DNA of 64,000 nucleotides from Dastarcus helophoroides (Eukaryota > Arthropoda > Insecta > Coleoptera > Bothrideridae). The notes beneath the pieces are model-generated. The model ran no database searches, was not told the DNA's origin, and saw nothing but the letters and a program-made list of their open reading frames with translations. A program made the translations under genes and the position numbers. Position 1 is the first letter of the stretch. Every line of letters starts with the position of its first letter. Shown in pieces: positions 60,822 to 64,000 of the stretch. Location of the stretch: contig CM053328.1 of the NCBI GenBank assembly GCA_028583605.1, positions 34,845,722 through 34,909,721 on the forward strand, given 5' to 3'.

Positions 60822-62257
60822 GTAAGAGATTTATTAAATAGATAGCCACTAAGGAAGATTTAACTTTAAAAAAATTAATAAATAAGTTTATAAACAATCT
60901 GAATATTTGTGGTATTCCAAGCCTTATTTTAAAACTTTAAACTTTGTTTCTACCTTGCTATAAAACTCAGATTTCTTTGCTTCATTCAAAATTCTACCTC
61001 ACGTTTTCAAAAATTTTGTATCCAAACTTTTTCTGCAACTTTCAATTACTTCTTGAAAGTGAAATTATTGGTTATCTGCAGTATCTCCAAAGTAGCAAAC
61101 CGAAGTTAACAAGAGAACAAATCGAATAAACCCAAGGGACGTGTAAGGACTAACACAGATGCGAAAGCCCGATTGTCTATTGTCCGTTCAAATGGGCGGA
61201 ATTAAGGAGAAGTTTCAGCTTATTGCTCGGGGACTCCAAATCGCCCCGAACGTTAGACCTCTTGTAAATTATTCAAGCACTCCATCCCTCTAATTCGCCA
61301 AAGAAAAAAAACCGTCTTCATCACCGCATTAATATTCCAAATTTTTCAGCAACCCCTTAATTTCGCGCCTAGCAGAAATAGTGCGCGGGCTTTATTAATT
61401 GATTAGGCGGGCTCCAACTTCGTAATTGTCATGAAAGCGTAATGGGAGATTTTTCTTGAGTTTTTCCATCGTCTAATGTAGACAGTGATGAGGGTATACT
61501 TTAATTTCCTTGCGTTTTCCATATCGTTAATTTTTAAATATAGCGCGGGGGGAGGGATGGTTTCCCTCGTTAGACGGAGTGACAAATTGCATATTATCGG
61601 AGAAGGCGAAACAAAGGAACCTTGGGAGAACGAGAGATTTAAGAAAAGGAGGTGTAAAATGGGTATTTAAGGTTATAAAGGGGTTGGAAGTTTTCAACTC
61701 GGTGTCGACTTGTAAATATGTAGGGAAACGCATAATTATTATTTCATTCCCTCCTCTAATCGCTCTTCTGCCTTCGCTCTGTTCTATTTCAAAATCTTGC
61801 CGTCGCTTGCGTCGTTTGCACCTTTACAAGTTTTGTTTGCGATTCGCAACATAAGAAAATCGCAACATAAAAAATATATTTTTTCCAATCAATCTCATTT
61901 GTTCTCTAAGCTTTGAGAGTTTTCCAAAATTGTTACTCGTTAGCGTTTGCCAATTTTTGTCGATTAGCTGCGACGTGCCTGTGTCAGCTGCGTTCGGTTC
62001 TTTGAAGCCGGTCGAGGATGTGCGTGCTTCTCAGCTTATATCCAGAGAATTCTCCGTCATTAGCCCGGAATTTAATGATGTTTCATGCCGGGATGAATCA
62101 AGGCGACACTTCAGTTAAAATTTAACGATTTCTTCGAAATACGTCGCAGCCTTTAAGCAAATAAGATTCGACGTCTCATTTAGGAGACTGCCTTTTTCTA
62201 CAACAAAACTAATATTCGTAGACAATTTTGAATTAATCAGGAAAATTTCTAACGGAT
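60822..62257. other. Unique, balanced-composition noncoding stretch
   Basis: About 1.4 kb free of the repeat families. GC-richer parts at 61150-61260, 61380-61420 and 61930-62110. Frames of 60-91 residues (for example 61579-61854 and 61930-62118) are open but without recognisable domains, so a hidden exon is possible though not supported. A candidate conserved noncoding region. Confidence 0.4.
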
Positions 62258-63393
62258 TTACAAGATGATTCAAAATTCGATGCACAAATTTTAAGAGCGT
62301 ATATTTGGGGTCAAAATAAGACCTTTTCTTTCTATAAATATGTGACCCCTTTCGAACTTCAGCCATCGTAAGTTGCACACGAAAAATCTATTACGGTTAC
62401 GGATCAAATATTTTGAAAATTTGCAAGAACCTTATTTTTGTAAACCTAATTTTAGGGGGATAGAGGGTCTTCAAAATGTTTACTTGAAATTTTATGTTTG
62501 GACCAAGAAATTTGGTATTCAAATAGTGTGTTGGTCACAAAAAAATCTAAAATATTAGTAATTGCATTTTTTTATACAACTAAACGTTTGCAAGAAAATT
62601 GCAGTCAGCGAAAGGCGGCATTGTCAAAATAATCAATCCTACAAAACTTGGGCTGTGATTACGTATCTTAGTTCACTTTATTATCTGTTTTGACGTTTTC
62701 TATTTTATTATTTGAGTTTATAATTATTATTTAGCTTCAGATTAAGTTTGGTGGAACGGACTGGTCCTTGGTTATCTTCAAAAATTAAAATACTGAACTT
62801 GTCCCCTGAAACCAAGAAAGATTAAAAAACACAACAAAGCTTGCTCTAACGCGTTTCGACAGCTTGGCGTTAGAGCAACCCTTGTTGTATTTTTTAATCT
62901 TTCTTGGTTTCAGGGGACAAGTTCTGTATTTCAATTTTCTTCAGATTTAGTTGAAAGTTGTGTTCAATGTTCATTATTAGTTATTTTGGCCTAGAAGGGT
63001 TAGTTGCATTGGAAGCAAGGAAACCGAAATTTTAAATTTTTTTCGCGATTAAATACATGATGTTATTTAAATTTTAAATTTCTTGGTGGAACCATAAAAT
63101 TTCGGCAAAAAAAAATGAAAAGCTTCATGTATTCTCCCTAAAATTAGGTTTACATTTTTTTTTGCAATAAAAAATGAAATTAAATAAAACAGATTCTTGC
63201 AAGTTTTCAAAATATTAAATATATAACTGTTGTCACAATTTGACATAATCGATTTTTCTTGCGCAACTTACGATGGCTGTAGCTCGAAAGGGGTGCATTC
63301 TAGGACACATGCTCATAAAAATAAAAAGACTTGTTTTAACCCCAAAAATACTCTCCTAAAATTTCTGCATGGAAATTTTGAATCACTCTGTAT
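62258..63393. mobile_element. Foldback element with ~280-bp inverted arms, hosting a nested MITE
   Basis: Left arm 62258 to about 62540: ACAAGATGATTCAAAATTCG, TAAGAGCGTATATTTGGGGT, CCCCTTTCGAACTTCAGCCA, TCGTAAGTTGC, AAACCTAATTTTAGGGGG. Right arm about 63105-63393 carries the inverse: CCCTAAAATTAGGTTTAC, GCAACTTACGATGGCTGTAG, ACCCCAAAAATACTCTCCTA, GAATCACTCTGT. The core contains the foldback MITE at 62747-62938. No transposase. Confidence 0.8.
62747..62938. mobile_element. Foldback MITE nested in a larger foldback element
   Basis: Left arm complete from TTTGGTGGAACGGACTGGTC; right arm ends early at CTGTATTTCAATTTT. It is bracketed by CTTCAGATTAAG (62735-62746) and CTTCAGATTTAG (62939-62950), an 11/12 direct repeat that may be a target duplication. 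Confidence 0.82.
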
Positions 63394-64000
63394 TTTTAAT
63401 TACTTTATTATTATTCAAATTAATTTCGTATTTAGATCTATATATACAGAAGTATGTATCGATACAGAAGTATGATTTTCAGGAGTTTTAAAGCGGAAAC
63501 ATTCGGAAAAAGTCCAAAGTCTAATAAGAACTAAAAATGTTTAACCAAAACATTCTCGAGTTTGAAGACGGAATTTTAGAGCAAAGTTCAAATTTTGAGA
63601 AAAAACTGAGAAGTTTATACGAAAATCGAGTTTTAACATCAAATTTCAAGTAAAAAGTCGTTGAAAAAGGTTTTAGTTTAAATTGAAAATATCGAGAAAA
63701 AATGCAAGCTGAGATTTCAAAAACCAAAATATCTACAAAGCCCAGATTTGACAGTTTTAAATTCGAAAATCTAAGAAAAAAAATTTATATTGACAGGGTT
63801 AAATTCGAAATTTTGAGAAGAAGCTCAAGGATTTCAAAAAAATGATAATTTATATCGAATAAATTTTGACAAATTGGAGTTTATTATCAATTTTTCGATT
63901 TTGATTTAGAAATATAGCCGTAGCTAAATAGAGAGCGGTAGAGTGCTTTCCCCAGGCACATCAGCTAAACGAAAATTTGATGTTCAACTAAGATTTTTTC
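63394..64000. repeat. AT-rich quasi-repetitive DNA to window end
   Basis: A-rich text of the GTCGAAATTT/GAGAAAA style. No gene. Confidence 0.5.

Overview
This 64-kb window looks like insect (probably holometabolous, perhaps beetle) nuclear DNA. It is very AT-rich, has canonical GT-AG splice sites, and is filled with metazoan transposable elements and satellite-like arrays. No bacterial-type operons, Shine-Dalgarno-led genes, rRNA or CRISPR arrays are visible. The organism call rests on the Runt-domain protein, the APE-type non-LTR retrotransposons and the Tc1 element; no species marker is present.

Only one host gene can be named with confidence: a Runt-domain (Runx-family) transcription factor on the minus strand. 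Exon 1 (23962-24328) starts at an ATG and carries most of the Runt domain. Exon 2 (6742-6942) completes it. They are joined by a phase-1 intron of about 17 kb whose splice sites reconstitute the conserved Runt-domain sequence exactly. Exon 2 ends in another good GT donor, so the gene continues toward base 1, but no further exon or C-terminal VWRPY motif was found. A CpG-rich leader/promoter stretch lies just 5' of exon 1 (24329-24780).

Region by region. 1-6741: AT-rich quasi-repeats, a ~220-bp tandem array apparently grown from a foldback MITE (1634-3560), and a more unique stretch (4.1-5.6 kb) with a cluster of GATGCGCC motifs. 6943-23961 (Runx intron): foldback MITEs, a perfect 31-bp palindrome, a hairpin insertion with a 14-bp target duplication, a decayed Tc1 element, an old jockey-like LINE broken by a second LINE on the other strand, a ~172-bp tandem amplification of the jockey LINE C-terminal coding region, and a rearranged second LINE copy. 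24.3-26 kb: Runx promoter side. 26-34.5 kb: low-complexity A-rich DNA, an octamer microsatellite, a ~125-bp tandem repeat and a non-autonomous DNA transposon. 34.6-42 kb: two copies of a ~350-bp tandem array, a GC-rich promoter-like island at 37.3-37.8 kb, and pogo-like relics. 42.8-43.8 kb: a long-TIR foldback element. 44-48.5 kb: a ~220-bp array of about 13 units, which is one arm of a large imperfect inverted duplication whose other arm is at 57.7-59.4 kb. 48.5-50.8 kb: unique sequence. 51.4-55 kb: another ~220-bp array with ~1-kb higher-order duplication. 56-60.6 kb: T-rich DNA ending in a ~640-bp polypyrimidine microsatellite. 60.7-64 kb: unique sequence and a foldback element hosting a nested MITE.

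The strongest unexplained signal is a GC-rich 15-mer, TGGTGGATGCGCCGG, present four times without mismatch (three on plus, one on minus) in otherwise unrelated unique sequence, with degenerate relatives clustered beside one copy. Nothing here looks like a multi-gene functional system; the interest is in repeat biology and possible cis-regulation of the Runx locus.
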